Shown in pieces: positions 29,304 to 39,724 of a stretch of 57,696 nt of DNA. Source of the DNA: Bacillus sp. OV322 (lineage in GTDB: Bacteria; Bacillota; Bacilli; Bacillales; DSM-1321); the NCBI RefSeq assembly GCF_900112495.1, contig NZ_FOMA01000012.1:1-57696 (forward strand), read 5' to 3'. The first letter of the stretch is position 1; each line of letters starts with the position of its first letter. The notes under the pieces were generated by a model. The model made no database searches and had not been told where the DNA came from. It saw only the letters and a program-made list of their open reading frames with translations. Made by a program: the position numbers and the translations under genes.

Positions 29304-30632
29304 ATGGAAGAGGTAAAATCATCTTATTTAGATAAAAGAATTGAAGCTGCAGTATTGAGGGATGATGGATATGTCTTTGTCTTTCAGAGGGCCAGGCTAA
29401 AAGTAAAAAATGAGCTAGAGCTGCAAGTGCTTAAGGATGCAGACGATGTGCTGCAAAAAGAGATAGAAGTGAATGACGAAGAAGTGAGGATTTCGGTGCA
29501 AGTGCCGGAAACTTTTGTTGGATTTTCTGAAATCAAAAAGAAAAATGAACTATCCAGATGGCTGTTTTCTTATCAGCTGATCAAAAAAGTGCAGAGTGGA
29601 CGCTCACCAAGGCTGCATATGGTGATATGCCCGGAAAATATCGTGCTAGATTCAAGCTTGACACCATACTTCCTCCATTATGGAGTAAGAGAAAGCTTGC
29701 CTCCCTATGAAAAAAATCCAGAACTTTTTCTGCAGGAGCTCAAGGCTGCTGTGGCGGAAAGCATAGATGGTCAATATACATTCGAACAATATCTTTCCTA
29801 TCACCAAACCCTGAAGCTATCTACTTCCGTGAAGAGAATCCTCACGGCAGGCAGTTTGGATGACCTTGCCGATTTCGTACAGTCACATATAACAGAGCTT
29901 GAGAAAAAGGAAAGAACGGTTATACATATCCCGCAGAAGAAATGGAAAAGGAACCGCTATTTCCTATTTGGCGGCCTGATTCTTCTTGTGCCTGCCCTTG
30001 TTTACACACTTTACTCCCTATTGTTTCTCCAGCCGAGGGAAGCGGCTTATGTGAATAGCGGGAAGGCATTCCTCCAGGAAAAATACAGTGAGGTAATCGA
30101 CACCTTAGAGAATGAAAACGCAGATAAAATGCCAGACGTCGTCCAGTATGAATTAGCTTATGCTTACTTTGTGAATGAGGATTTGTCAGATGATCAGCGA
30201 AAGGTGCTTGAAAACACACTTAATCTCCAATCGGATAAAAAGTACTTCCTCTATTGGATTTATCTTGGCAGAGGCGAGAATGAAAAGGCTATCGACATTG
30301 CCCGTTCGCTTCGTTATCAGGATTTGATCATGCTTGGCTTAATCCATTACCAGGCAGAAATCCAGAGTGATGACAGCCTGACAGGCAAGGAAAAGGAAGA
30401 GAAGCTTAAACCCATAACTGCAGAATTTGATGAATATAAACGGCAAAAAGAAGCTGAAAAAGCTGAAAAACAAAAAGAATTGGATAAAGAGCTCGAATTG
30501 CAAAAGCAGCAGGAAGAAGCAATGAAACAGCAGGCAGAGAAACAAAAGCGTGAGCAAGCTGCGGCACAGGCTGCTGCCCGGAAAAATAAAACAGACAGCA
30601 AATCGAAAGAAGCAGCCAAAAGCACGAAGTAA
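29304..30632 (+). CDS. essB: type VII secretion protein EssB/YukC
   Basis: A 442-residue bitopic membrane protein. The cytoplasmic pseudokinase-like domain spans residues 1-215 (KKVQSGRSPRLHMVICPENI inside). A single membrane helix follows at about 219-240. The extracellular helical domain (about 245-380) is followed by a charged Lys/Glu/Gln/Ala-rich coiled-coil tail to the C-terminus. By family it docks onto EssC in the secretion complex. The start follows AAAGGAGCAGG. Confidence 0.92.
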   Translation: MEEVKSSYLDKRIEAAVLRDDGYVFVFQRARLKVKNELELQVLKDADDVLQKEIEVNDEEVRISVQVPETFVGFSEIKKKNELSRWLFSYQLIKKVQSGRSPRLHMVICPENIVLDSSLTPYFLHYGVRESLPPYEKNPELFLQELKAAVAESIDGQYTFEQYLSYHQTLKLSTSVKRILTAGSLDDLADFVQSHITELEKKERTVIHIPQKKWKRNRYFLFGGLILLVPALVYTLYSLLFLQPREAAYVNSGKAFLQEKYSEVIDTLENENADKMPDVVQYELAYAYFVNEDLSDDQRKVLENTLNLQSDKKYFLYWIYLGRGENEKAIDIARSLRYQDLIMLGLIHYQAEIQSDDSLTGKEKEEKLKPITAEFDEYKRQKEAEKAEKQKELDKELELQKQQEEAMKQQAEKQKREQAAAQAAARKNKTDSKSKEAAKSTK

Positions 30633-30675
30633 TGAATCGGAGAACTCAACAGCGTTTTGCAGGAGATGATTTTTA

Positions 30676-33600
30676 ATGGAGCAGTTATGGATTTTTTATA
30701 GTAATGCCTACCAGCATTTTTCGTTTGAAAGTAATCCTCCTGACACCCTCACCATAGGGAATGAAGAAAGACATACATGCACGGTCCGCTCATTTCCATT
30801 TAAAGAGGGTCCAATAGAGCTTCAAAGACTAGAGGGCAGCGGAGGTTACTGTGTTATCCAAAATTTAAGGCAGATTGGAGAGCTGAACCATGGCGGTGCC
30901 TTCTCCATTGAAGCCTCAGGTGAAACGATGACCATCTGCTATTCCGCCATGAATGAAGATGAGCATGTCTACTATATTGGCAATCTGGATGAATGGACGG
31001 TTTCCCCTAATGACGGGGCAGATATTCAAAAAGAAGCATCAAAGATCCATGAAGAGAAAGGGTTTGAAGTGGTCAAGCTGAACGGACAATGGATGCTTGT
31101 GCCTGGTCAAACAGGTTCTGTGTATGTGAACGGACATAAAGCAGGAGAAGCAAGAAACCTTGAAATAGGTGATGTGGTTTTTTCTCCGTTTCTGGAATTC
31201 TCGCTTCTTGAAAGTGACCTGCTGAAGATAAAAGGCGCTGCTTCCTTCCAGACAGAGCTGACGAGGACGCTTCCGCCAATTTCCGAGATGCAGAAAAATT
31301 ACCCTCAATATAGGCGTACACCAAGAATGGTGTACGATCTGCCGGATGATAAAGTGGCCATCACGTTTCCTGCCCAGGAGGCAGATGATCATCAAAGAGG
31401 ATTATGGCTGATGATACTGCCGCCTCTTTTAATGATGATTGTAATGGGGGTTGTTGCCTATATTCAGCCGAGAGGAATCTTTATTTTAATCTCGATAGTG
31501 ATGTTTACAACGACAATCTTTACTTCAACAGTTCAATATATTAAAGACAGAAAAAGCCGCAAGAAAAGAGAAGCGAGGCGTCTTAGGGTATACACACGCT
31601 ACCTGGAGCAAAAACGCGAGGAGCTGCATGTGCTGTCAAAGAAACAGGAAGATGTCTTGCAGTACCACTTTCCTTCCTTTGAGAGAATGAAATATATGAC
31701 TGGCAACATCAGCGCCCGTATCTGGGAAAGAACTGCAGACAGCGGGGATTTTCTGCATTTTCGCATCGGGAAGGCAACTATTCCTTCCAGCTACGCAGTA
31801 ACAGTAGGTTCCAATGATATGTCCAACAGGGATATGGATGATTTGCTTGAAGAGGCACAAGAGCTTGTCAGCACCTATAAATACATAAAAAATGTGCCCT
31901 TAGCCATTGATCTTTCACATGGGTCCATGGGGCTGGTCGGAAAGGGTTCGATTGTTAAAAATGAATTGCAGCAATTGATCGGCCAGCTTGCCTTTTTCCA
32001 TAGTTATCATGATGTAAGGTTTGTAGCCATTTTTAATGAAGATGATTATAAAGAATGGGAGTGGATGAAATGGCTTCCGCACTTTCAGCTCCCGCATTCC
32101 TATGCCAAAGGATTTGTTTATAACGAACAAAACAGGGACCAGCTTTTGTCTTCTCTGTATCAAATGCTCCGGGAGCGCGACCTGGATGAAGAAAAAGAAA
32201 AGAAGCGCTTCTTCCCCCATTTTGTTTTTATTGTTACAGACCGCAATCTTGTGGCTGAGCATGTAATCATGGAATATCTGGAGGGAAAAGATGTACAGGT
32301 AGGCATTTCTGCCATATTTGCCACCAATGCAAAAGAAAGCCTGTCAGAAAACATCCATACGCTTGTCAGATACATTAATGAACGGGAAGGTGAAATCCTG
32401 ATTGGCCAGGGAAAAGCCGTTCATACCCCGTTTGTCCTGGATATTCATAAAAAAGAGGGAAATGAAGATTATGCGAGGCTGCTTCGTTCCCTTAATCATC
32501 AAAAGGGGATGAACAACTCCATTCCGGAGATGGTTTCCTTCCTGGAGCTTCATAATGCAAAAGAAGTGAAGGATCTGAAAATTGGAGAAAACTGGCAAGT
32601 CAATCAATCCTCACAGTCGCTTGCTGTTCCAATCGGCTTAAAGGGACGAAAAGATGTTGTAGAACTGAATCTTCATGAAAAAGCGCACGGACCGCACGGA
32701 TTGCTTGCTGGAACAACAGGTTCCGGGAAAAGTGAATTGCTTCAGACATATATTCTGGCTTTGTCTGTTCATTATCATCCGCACGAAGTGGCCTTTTTAT
32801 TGATTGATTATAAAGGCGGGGGAATGGCACAGCCGTTTAAAAACATTCCGCATTTGCTTGGCACGATTACGAATATTGAGGGAAGCAAAAACTTCAGCGC
32901 ACGTGCACTTGCTTCTATCAACAGTGAATTGAAGAAAAGGCAGCGCCTCTTTGACCGCTATGAAGTGAATCACATTAATGATTACACGGATTTGTACAAA
33001 GAAGGAATAGCAAGCGAGCCGCTTCCTCACCTGTTTTTAATCTCAGATGAGTTCGCCGAGCTTAAAAATGAGGAGCCGGATTTTATCAGGGAGCTTGTTA
33101 GTGCGGCCAGGATTGGGCGCAGTCTTGGGGTACACCTGATTCTAGCTACACAAAAACCTGGCGGAATCATTGATAACCAGATATGGAGCAATGCCCGTTT
33201 TAAGATTTCCCTAAAGGTGCAGGACGCGGGAGACAGTAAGGAAATTCTAAAAAATGCCGATGCGGCCAACATCACAGTAACAGGCCGGGGATATCTGCAG
33301 GTCGGCAATAACGAAGTATACGAGCTATTTCAGTCAGCGTGGAGCGGGGCGCCGTATTTAGAGGACACCTATGGGGCAGAAGATGAAGTGAGCATCGTGA
33401 CCGACCTTGGACTGATTCCAATCTCCAATGTCCCTGCTAAATCATTGGGAGGGGGCCAGGAGAAGAAGACGGAAATCGAGGCTGTTGTAAAAGAAATCCT
33501 GGCCGTTCAGCAGGAATTGAAAATAGAAAAGCTTTCAAGTCCATGGCTGCCTCCTCTTGAGGAAAGAATTTTCAAGCCTGAAAACAGTGATGAAAATGAG

Positions 33601-35136
33601 CGGCTCTTCCCGATCGGGCTGATGGATGAGCCTGAAAAGCAGAGCCAGGCACCGTATGCCTATAATTGGATCGAGGATGGGAATATAGGGATTTTCGGTT
33701 CCTCTGGTTACGGGAAATCAAACACTGTACTTACTCTTCTAACTGGGTTTGCGGAAAAACAGACGCCGGAAATGCTTCAATATTATATTTTTGACTTCGG
33801 TAACGGGGCGCTCCTGCCGCTTCGGCAGCTTCCGCAAACCGGTGATTATTTCAGGATTGACCAGGAGCGCAAAATCGAGAAATTCATGATGTTCATAAAA
33901 GCAGAGATGGAAAAGCGAAAGCAGCTGTTTACCGAGAAGGAGTTCAGCAGCATAACTTTATATAACTCCCAGGTAGAGAAAAAACTGCCGGTCATTTATG
34001 TGGTCTTGGATAATTTTGATCTGGTGAAGGATGAGCTGCCGGATCTTGAGATGCAGTTTACCCAGTTTGCGCGTGACGGGCAGTCACTCGGGATTTTCAT
34101 GATTCTGACGGCAACAAGGATCAGTGCGATCAGGCAGCCTCTTATGAATAATTTAAAAACAAAAATTGTCCATTATTTAATGGATAGCTCTGAGCAGTAT
34201 TCCATCCTTGGCAGAACTCCATTAAATAATGAGCCGATTCCTGGAAGAGCCCTTGTCAAGAAGGATGATGTCCATCTTATGCAGGTTTACCTGCCCGCAG
34301 AAGGCAGTGATGATCTGGAGGTCCTTGATGGTGTTAAACGGAATATTGCCAGGCTGAATAAGAAATATGAAAATTATACGAAACCAAAAGGAATTCCTAT
34401 GCTTCCTTCGAGGCTGGATATCGGAAGCTTCAAATCCTTCTATTCACCAGCCAATAAGGCAGGGCTGATTCCTATAGGACTTGCGGAAGAAAGTGTTACA
34501 CCGGTTTATGTGGATTTAATGTCCAATCCTCATTTGCTGATTGCCGGACAGTCCCGGAAAGGAAAAACAAATGTGCTGAAGCTGATCGTTGAGTCACTTC
34601 TAACACAAGAGGTTTCCAGTGTTGCAATCTTTGATGCTGCTGACAGGGGGCTTGCTCCTTATGCAGGCAGGGAGAATGTATATTATTTAGAAACCAAAGA
34701 TGCCATTTCTGATTGGCTGGACCAAATTATTGAAGCCTTTGAAGAAAGAGAGCGGGAGTATATCCAGGCGATTGAGCAAAGAACAATCAGCAGCCTGTCA
34801 TTCGAACCAGTGCTTTTTGTTATTGACAGCATCACAAGGTTTCAGCAAACCATCGACAGTAAAATCCAGGATAAGATGGCACTCCTGATCAAGCAATACA
34901 GCCATCTTGGATTTAAGCTCATCGTTTCAGGCAATGCCAGCGACTTTACAAAAGGATATGATGCACTTACGAGTGAGCTGAAGCAAATCCGCCAATGTGT
35001 CTTGTTAATGAAAAAGTCCGATCAAAGCCTCTTCACCCTGGCATATTCAAGGAAAGAAGAAGAAATTCAGCCAGGCTATGGCTACTTAGTCATGAATGGC
35101 AAGGAAAACAAAATACAGATTCCCCATATAAATTGA
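30676..35136 (+). CDS. essC: type VII secretion FtsK/SpoIIIE-type ATPase EssC (YukBA)
   Basis: The 1486-residue motor of the system. Two FHA-like domains occupy about residues 1-190. Two membrane helices lie near 240-280. Three P-loop ATPase domains follow: D1 Walker A GTTGSGKSE (K685) with LLIDYKGGG and LFLISDEFAEL; D2 GSSGYGKSN (K1014); D3 GQSRKGKTN (K1297). D2 and D3 look less canonical in their Walker B regions (IYVVLDNFD, LFVIDSITR), in line with regulatory roles known in the family. It is one continuous gene, unlike annotations that split yukB and yukA. It lies 43 nt after essB. Confidence 0.96.
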   Translation: MEQLWIFYSNAYQHFSFESNPPDTLTIGNEERHTCTVRSFPFKEGPIELQRLEGSGGYCVIQNLRQIGELNHGGAFSIEASGETMTICYSAMNEDEHVYYIGNLDEWTVSPNDGADIQKEASKIHEEKGFEVVKLNGQWMLVPGQTGSVYVNGHKAGEARNLEIGDVVFSPFLEFSLLESDLLKIKGAASFQTELTRTLPPISEMQKNYPQYRRTPRMVYDLPDDKVAITFPAQEADDHQRGLWLMILPPLLMMIVMGVVAYIQPRGIFILISIVMFTTTIFTSTVQYIKDRKSRKKREARRLRVYTRYLEQKREELHVLSKKQEDVLQYHFPSFERMKYMTGNISARIWERTADSGDFLHFRIGKATIPSSYAVTVGSNDMSNRDMDDLLEEAQELVSTYKYIKNVPLAIDLSHGSMGLVGKGSIVKNELQQLIGQLAFFHSYHDVRFVAIFNEDDYKEWEWMKWLPHFQLPHSYAKGFVYNEQNRDQLLSSLYQMLRERDLDEEKEKKRFFPHFVFIVTDRNLVAEHVIMEYLEGKDVQVGISAIFATNAKESLSENIHTLVRYINEREGEILIGQGKAVHTPFVLDIHKKEGNEDYARLLRSLNHQKGMNNSIPEMVSFLELHNAKEVKDLKIGENWQVNQSSQSLAVPIGLKGRKDVVELNLHEKAHGPHGLLAGTTGSGKSELLQTYILALSVHYHPHEVAFLLIDYKGGGMAQPFKNIPHLLGTITNIEGSKNFSARALASINSELKKRQRLFDRYEVNHINDYTDLYKEGIASEPLPHLFLISDEFAELKNEEPDFIRELVSAARIGRSLGVHLILATQKPGGIIDNQIWSNARFKISLKVQDAGDSKEILKNADAANITVTGRGYLQVGNNEVYELFQSAWSGAPYLEDTYGAEDEVSIVTDLGLIPISNVPAKSLGGGQEKKTEIEAVVKEILAVQQELKIEKLSSPWLPPLEERIFKPENSDENERLFPIGLMDEPEKQSQAPYAYNWIEDGNIGIFGSSGYGKSNTVLTLLTGFAEKQTPEMLQYYIFDFGNGALLPLRQLPQTGDYFRIDQERKIEKFMMFIKAEMEKRKQLFTEKEFSSITLYNSQVEKKLPVIYVVLDNFDLVKDELPDLEMQFTQFARDGQSLGIFMILTATRISAIRQPLMNNLKTKIVHYLMDSSEQYSILGRTPLNNEPIPGRALVKKDDVHLMQVYLPAEGSDDLEVLDGVKRNIARLNKKYENYTKPKGIPMLPSRLDIGSFKSFYSPANKAGLIPIGLAEESVTPVYVDLMSNPHLLIAGQSRKGKTNVLKLIVESLLTQEVSSVAIFDAADRGLAPYAGRENVYYLETKDAISDWLDQIIEAFEEREREYIQAIEQRTISSLSFEPVLFVIDSITRFQQTIDSKIQDKMALLIKQYSHLGFKLIVSGNASDFTKGYDALTSELKQIRQCVLLMKKSDQSLFTLAYSRKEEEIQPGYGYLVMNGKENKIQIPHIN

Positions 35137-35181
35137 AAATGATTATCGCCAAATGAGTATTGATAGTTTAAAGGAAAGCAG

Positions 35182-38031
35182 GTGCATAGAGTGTCTGGAA
35201 AAATGAAGCCACTGGTCCTAGTCGGAAAAATATTGGTGATCCTGATTCTTCCGGTTTTATTCTTTTCCTATGTTGGAGAAAACCCAATGAAGAATACGGA
35301 AAAGGCTTCACGCCAAATTGCTGTTGTTAATGAAGATGCAGGAGCAGAATTCAATAAAGAATCCCTGAATTTCGGAGATAAGGTATCCGGGGTTTTGAAC
35401 AAGGATTCACAGTATAAGTGGGAGAGCGTGAACAGAAGCCTTGCAGAGGAAGGGTTAGAGAAAAAGAAATATGATGCTGTCATTTATATGCCTTCCGACT
35501 TTTCTAAAAACATATTTACCTTTAATGAAAAAGATCCTGTAAAAGCAGGTGTCAATTATGAAATTCAATCTGACTTAAATGCAGAGAACATGGAAAAGGT
35601 TCAAAAGGAACTGGAAATGGCCAAAAATAAAATGAATACGAAAGTATCCACGTTATATTGGAGCTATGTTTCCCAGTCTGTTGAAGATGTGCGCAAAAAG
35701 TTCAGCAAAATACTTGAAAAAGAGATTGCCTTCCAGCAGTCTATGTATAATTTTTATACACCGAACTCAAAAAAGCTGGCAGGGGAAATAGATCAGCAGA
35801 AGAAAATGCTTGAGGGTGTGTTCGCTTCTACGAAAGAGACGGGCAAGTCCACAGGGCAAACCCTGAAAAATATTGATGATGCCAAAACGAAGGTCGCATC
35901 CTTTATCGAAGACGTTAATTTATATCAAGAGTATCAGAATCAGCAAGCGAATCTATTTCAGCAGACATCTGCTGAAAATCAGCAGCTGCTGCAGACAGGC
36001 ATGAGCCAGTACAATACAGCACTGAATGATGAAACACAGAAGATCAGCGATGGGCAAAAGGATCCAAAGCCAAGCTTTGATAACAACGGTGAGGATATGG
36101 ATCAGAATGTCACTGAAATTGAAGGGAAGATTTCAGACAGTACAGAACAGCTGAAAAAGATATCTGAGGACTTAGCGAATTCAAGCGGCGGGCAGCTGAA
36201 TGATTTTCTAAGTACGGTCATGAAACAGTATAAACAAAAATCAGTAAATGCTTCATTAGATGAAATGGAGAAAAAACTTGGGCCATTGCATGAAAAAATA
36301 CAAAATGCATCGCCAGGCACACCGGGAACACCAGGAACACCAGGCACACCAGGAACACCTGACCCGCAGGTTCCTGTTCCAGATCCGCCCCCTGCTCCAG
36401 ATCCGGCAAACCCCGGGGACATCACTCTTACGGGATTAAAGGATCAGATTGCCATTTTAAAGAAAAGTCTAGAAGCCGTTAAGCCCGAGGAGCAGCCGGA
36501 GAACTGGGCTGCCATTAACGAAACGATTAAAAATCTTGAGGCCAATTTGGAAAAGGTTGAGGGAGAGGTACAGCAGCAGGCTGATGGCCAAAAGAAGCTG
36601 GAAGTGAATTATAAAGAGCTCCTTGCTGCATTAAAAGCACAGATTGAAGACGGGGACGGGGAGCCGGTTCCTGATAATGCTGCAGCACAAGCTGTTAAAA
36701 GCATCAGGACGAAGGAGAAAAATATTCTTGAATCTGCTGCATTGTCAGAGGATAGAAAAAATGCGCTCGCTGGAATTTTCCAAAACGATATCCAAAGCAC
36801 TAATATGGAGGATCTGATGGCTTATAGCGATATGCTTTCCGCCTATCAGGCAATCCAGGAGAAAGCCGGTAATTCGGACGATGCACTAATGAAGAGCATT
36901 GTGGAAAACCAGGAAGGTTTCAAGGATTCTCCTTATCTGGCAGCGATGAATCAATCATTAGAGGACGTAAAAAATAACTCAGCAAGCATAGAAGGAGTCG
37001 GTAAGGATTTTGGAAGCTTCTCTAAATCCCTCGATTCATTCATTGCACAATATGATCAAAATGTAAGTGATCAGCAGACTGCAATCCAAAATGAGCTTGG
37101 TGCAATCATAGAAAGCGCTGATCAGGTTTCAGCAAACCTTACGCAAAATACAAAAACCCTTGAAACGGAGTCCATTCCGGTGGGAAGCCTTAACGGAGAG
37201 TTTATGCTGTCCGTCCAGGATACAACCGCAAGTGAAGTCAGCACAATAACGGATTTGGTGAATTCCCTGGCTGATCGCCAAAATCAGGTGACAGACTATA
37301 CCAATGAGCTTCAGACAAAGGTAGGCTCTGTTCAGAAGAAGGCTGATGAATTAAATAATAACTGGGCTTTGAATGTAGGCTCTACGAAGAAAGTCAAAGG
37401 CGATGTTTATAATATTCTTGGCAATACCATGATTGATGACCAGCAGAATGGCTATGTTTATGATTATCTTGCCAATCCGGTCAAGGTCAGCGGTGAAGCA
37501 CAGGTTCAAAAAGCGTCATATGCTCCTCCTGTGCTTATGCTCATCATTATACTGATCAGCGGGCTTTTAATAGGATTCTTCCTGCACCATTATTCAAGCC
37601 TGCCGATTCTGGTTCATATAGCACTGTTTCTCATGCTGAATTTGATTGTCGGATTGGTCATCAGCATTTATGGATTGAAAATTTATCCGCTTCATGATGT
37701 ACAGGCACTTAAGTGGACAATCTTCACTATCCTGCTGTTAATGGGAGCGTCAGGCATTATCCGCCTTGCATTCTTTATCGGGCCTTTCATCGGGTCCTTG
37801 CTTGCAGCAGCGCTTATTGTCTTCTTTGTCACTCCGGCACTTGATTTGATTATGCCTAATTTCTCGGTCAGCCATCCGGTTTCGAATGTTTACTTGTCCA
37901 TCCAATATGGAGATCAGTCCTCCTTCCTTCCGGCAACTCTGATATTGGCGGCAGCGGTCATCATCGCGTCTGTCATTCCATATATCATGAATCGAAGGCA
38001 GGAAGATCAAGAATTGGCACATGAAGCGTAA
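35182..38031 (+). CDS. esaA: type VII secretion accessory protein EsaA/YueB
   Basis: A 949-residue protein with an N-terminal membrane helix (about 10-33), a very long extracellular coiled-coil region and five to six C-terminal helices (about 775-930). It belongs to the YhgE/Pip superfamily. B. subtilis YueB is the irreversible receptor of phage SPP1 and projects through the wall. Near residues 374-412 lies a low-complexity insert of PGT repeats followed by a Pro/Asp-rich stretch (DPQVPVPDPPPAPDPANPGD). The start is GTG 35182 behind AAAGGAAAG; GTG 35191 is possible. It overlaps essA by 11 nt. Confidence 0.92.
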   Translation: MHRVSGKMKPLVLVGKILVILILPVLFFSYVGENPMKNTEKASRQIAVVNEDAGAEFNKESLNFGDKVSGVLNKDSQYKWESVNRSLAEEGLEKKKYDAVIYMPSDFSKNIFTFNEKDPVKAGVNYEIQSDLNAENMEKVQKELEMAKNKMNTKVSTLYWSYVSQSVEDVRKKFSKILEKEIAFQQSMYNFYTPNSKKLAGEIDQQKKMLEGVFASTKETGKSTGQTLKNIDDAKTKVASFIEDVNLYQEYQNQQANLFQQTSAENQQLLQTGMSQYNTALNDETQKISDGQKDPKPSFDNNGEDMDQNVTEIEGKISDSTEQLKKISEDLANSSGGQLNDFLSTVMKQYKQKSVNASLDEMEKKLGPLHEKIQNASPGTPGTPGTPGTPGTPDPQVPVPDPPPAPDPANPGDITLTGLKDQIAILKKSLEAVKPEEQPENWAAINETIKNLEANLEKVEGEVQQQADGQKKLEVNYKELLAALKAQIEDGDGEPVPDNAAAQAVKSIRTKEKNILESAALSEDRKNALAGIFQNDIQSTNMEDLMAYSDMLSAYQAIQEKAGNSDDALMKSIVENQEGFKDSPYLAAMNQSLEDVKNNSASIEGVGKDFGSFSKSLDSFIAQYDQNVSDQQTAIQNELGAIIESADQVSANLTQNTKTLETESIPVGSLNGEFMLSVQDTTASEVSTITDLVNSLADRQNQVTDYTNELQTKVGSVQKKADELNNNWALNVGSTKKVKGDVYNILGNTMIDDQQNGYVYDYLANPVKVSGEAQVQKASYAPPVLMLIIILISGLLIGFFLHHYSSLPILVHIALFLMLNLIVGLVISIYGLKIYPLHDVQALKWTIFTILLLMGASGIIRLAFFIGPFIGSLLAAALIVFFVTPALDLIMPNFSVSHPVSNVYLSIQYGDQSSFLPATLILAAAVIIASVIPYIMNRRQEDQELAHEA

Positions 38032-38524
38032 ATTTGCGATATCTTTCATCATTTTCATTAATTTGTACATGTTCCCGCTGCACGGATCTGCTGAAGAGGG
38101 AGATCCGGCAGTAAAGCCGAATGCGTATCATGAAAAAAAGATTGATTTGAAAACAGATTATTTTCAGGAAGATTCCAGCTTGAGAAAAAAGCATGCCTTG
38201 CCGGAAGAACAAAAGGCGCTCACATTTGAGAAGAAACCTGATGAGCAGGTCAGTGAAATTAAATCGGAGCTTTTTAAAAAAGAACAGAAAGATAATAGTT
38301 CGATACAAGCAAAAGTAAAGCAATTGAAGCTTTTTGAAAAGGATGCTGCTGAAATTGATACGGCTTCTGAGCAGGATGAGCAGACGGACAGTGAGCAGAG
38401 CTTTTCTTTCAGCCTGACCCTCCTGCTGGGCATCATCCTTGTACTCTCTGTGATCATTTTGTTCTTCATCCTTGTTCCAAGAATGATGGCAGATTCGCAA
38501 GAAGGCAGGAAAGTGAAAAAATAG
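38021..38524 (+). CDS. essA: type VII secretion protein EssA/YueC
   Basis: A 167-residue protein with a signal-like N-terminal segment (7-24, cleavage plausible after GSA), a charged extracellular middle and a single C-terminal membrane helix (about 130-155). It matches EssA/YueC in size and layout and is the last gene of the yuk-type operon. No LXG toxin, immunity or further WXG100 gene follows; a terminator closes the operon at 38550. Confidence 0.88.
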   Translation: MKRKFAISFIIFINLYMFPLHGSAEEGDPAVKPNAYHEKKIDLKTDYFQEDSSLRKKHALPEEQKALTFEKKPDEQVSEIKSELFKKEQKDNSSIQAKVKQLKLFEKDAAEIDTASEQDEQTDSEQSFSFSLTLLLGIILVLSVIILFFILVPRMMADSQEGRKVKK

Positions 38525-38549
38525 CAAACAGCGCAAAATGCCTGATAGC

Positions 38550-38586
38550 AAAAAGGGGTGCAGTGTGAAAACTGCACCCCTTTTTT
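38550..38586. terminator. bidirectional terminator between essA and wecB
   Basis: AAAAAGGGGTGCAGT and ACTGCACCCCTTTTTT form a 15-bp stem with A- and T-runs on both sides; it can serve the converging transcripts. Confidence 0.93.
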
Positions 38587-38590
38587 GCTG

Positions 38591-39724
38591 TTAAAATGTC
38601 AGGACACCAGTTTCTGATTGGCTCAGTTCCTTCAGCAGAATTTCAGCAATTCTTCGGGAAGCGAAGCCATCTCCATAAGGATTCGAGATTTTAGCCATTA
38701 CATCGTGTTTTTCTCTGTTTTGAAGCAATTCACTGGCAAGCGAGAAAATCCGGTTTTCCTTAGTCCCTGCCATCAGCAGTGTTCCTGCATCAATTCCTTC
38801 TGGGCGTTCAGTCGTATCGCGGAGCACCAGCACAGGAACGCCCAGTGACGGGGCTTCCTCTTGTATGCCCCCGGAATCTGTCATAATCAAATGCGCCCGT
38901 GCTGCAAAATTGTGAAAGTCAATGACTTCTAATGGTTCTATTAAATGAACCCTGTCCAATTTGCCGAGAATATCAGCAGCAATCTTGCGCACAACCGGAT
39001 TTTTATGTACAGGATAAACAACTTGAACATCGGGATAGGCTTCTGCGAGACGCTTTGCGGCGCGGAATATGTTTTCCATCGGTTTCCCTATATTTTCGCG
39101 GCGGTGCGCCGTCATAAGAAGGAGCCGGTCATTTCCCAGTCCTTCAAGGATAGGATGCTTATAATTTTCCTGTACCGTGTATTTCAGTGCATCGATAGCG
39201 GTATTGCCAACAATGCGGATGCTTGCTTCCGGTTTATTTTCCGCTAGAAGATTATCGGCAGCACGCTGTGTTGGTGCAAAGTGGAAATCAGCCAGTATCC
39301 CGGTGAGCTGGCGGTTCATTTCCTCGGGATAAGGAGAAAGCTTATTTCCGGTGCGGAGTCCTGCCTCCACATGGCCAACAGGGATCTTGTGATAAAATGC
39401 TGCAAGACTTGCGATGAAGGTCGTTGAAGTGTCTCCATGAACAAGGACAATATTAGGCTTTGTCTCTTCTAAAACTCCATTCAGCTTAGTTAGTCCCCGT
39501 GTTGTTATATCCATTAAAGTTTGCTGGTTTTGCATAATATTTAAATCATAATCCGGAGAAATTCCGAAAAACTCCAAAACTCCGTCGAGCATGTCCCGGT
39601 GCTGGGCAGTAACTGTGACAATGGTTTCGATTTCCTGGTGCTTTTGCAATTCTAAAACTAAAGGAGCCATTTTTATCGCTTCTGGCCGTGTGCCGAATAC
39701 AGTCATAACTTTTAGCTTTTTCAT
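38591..39724 (-). CDS. mnaA: UDP-N-acetylglucosamine 2-epimerase (non-hydrolysing)
   Basis: Interconverts UDP-GlcNAc and UDP-ManNAc (MnaA/WecB), feeding teichoic-acid linkage units and ManNAc-containing wall polymers. Family motifs are VFGTRPEAIKMAPL at the N-terminus, HGDTSTTF, GHVEAGLRTGN, TAHRRENIG and TDSGGIQEEAP. The start is ATG 39724 behind AGAGAGAGGG, giving 377 residues, the family length; an in-frame extension to 39883 lacks similarity. Together with the UDP-ManNAc dehydrogenase downstream on the other strand it could supply UDP-ManNAcA. Confidence 0.95.
   Translation of the reverse strand: MKKLKVMTVFGTRPEAIKMAPLVLELQKHQEIETIVTVTAQHRDMLDGVLEFFGISPDYDLNIMQNQQTLMDITTRGLTKLNGVLEETKPNIVLVHGDTSTTFIASLAAFYHKIPVGHVEAGLRTGNKLSPYPEEMNRQLTGILADFHFAPTQRAADNLLAENKPEASIRIVGNTAIDALKYTVQENYKHPILEGLGNDRLLLMTAHRRENIGKPMENIFRAAKRLAEAYPDVQVVYPVHKNPVVRKIAADILGKLDRVHLIEPLEVIDFHNFAARAHLIMTDSGGIQEEAPSLGVPVLVLRDTTERPEGIDAGTLLMAGTKENRIFSLASELLQNREKHDVMAKISNPYGDGFASRRIAEILLKELSQSETGVLTF

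Noticed and set aside
29339..30649. Minus-strand open frames opposite essB and essC
   Set aside because: They are antisense shadows of strongly coding genes, low in complexity and without ribosome binding sites.
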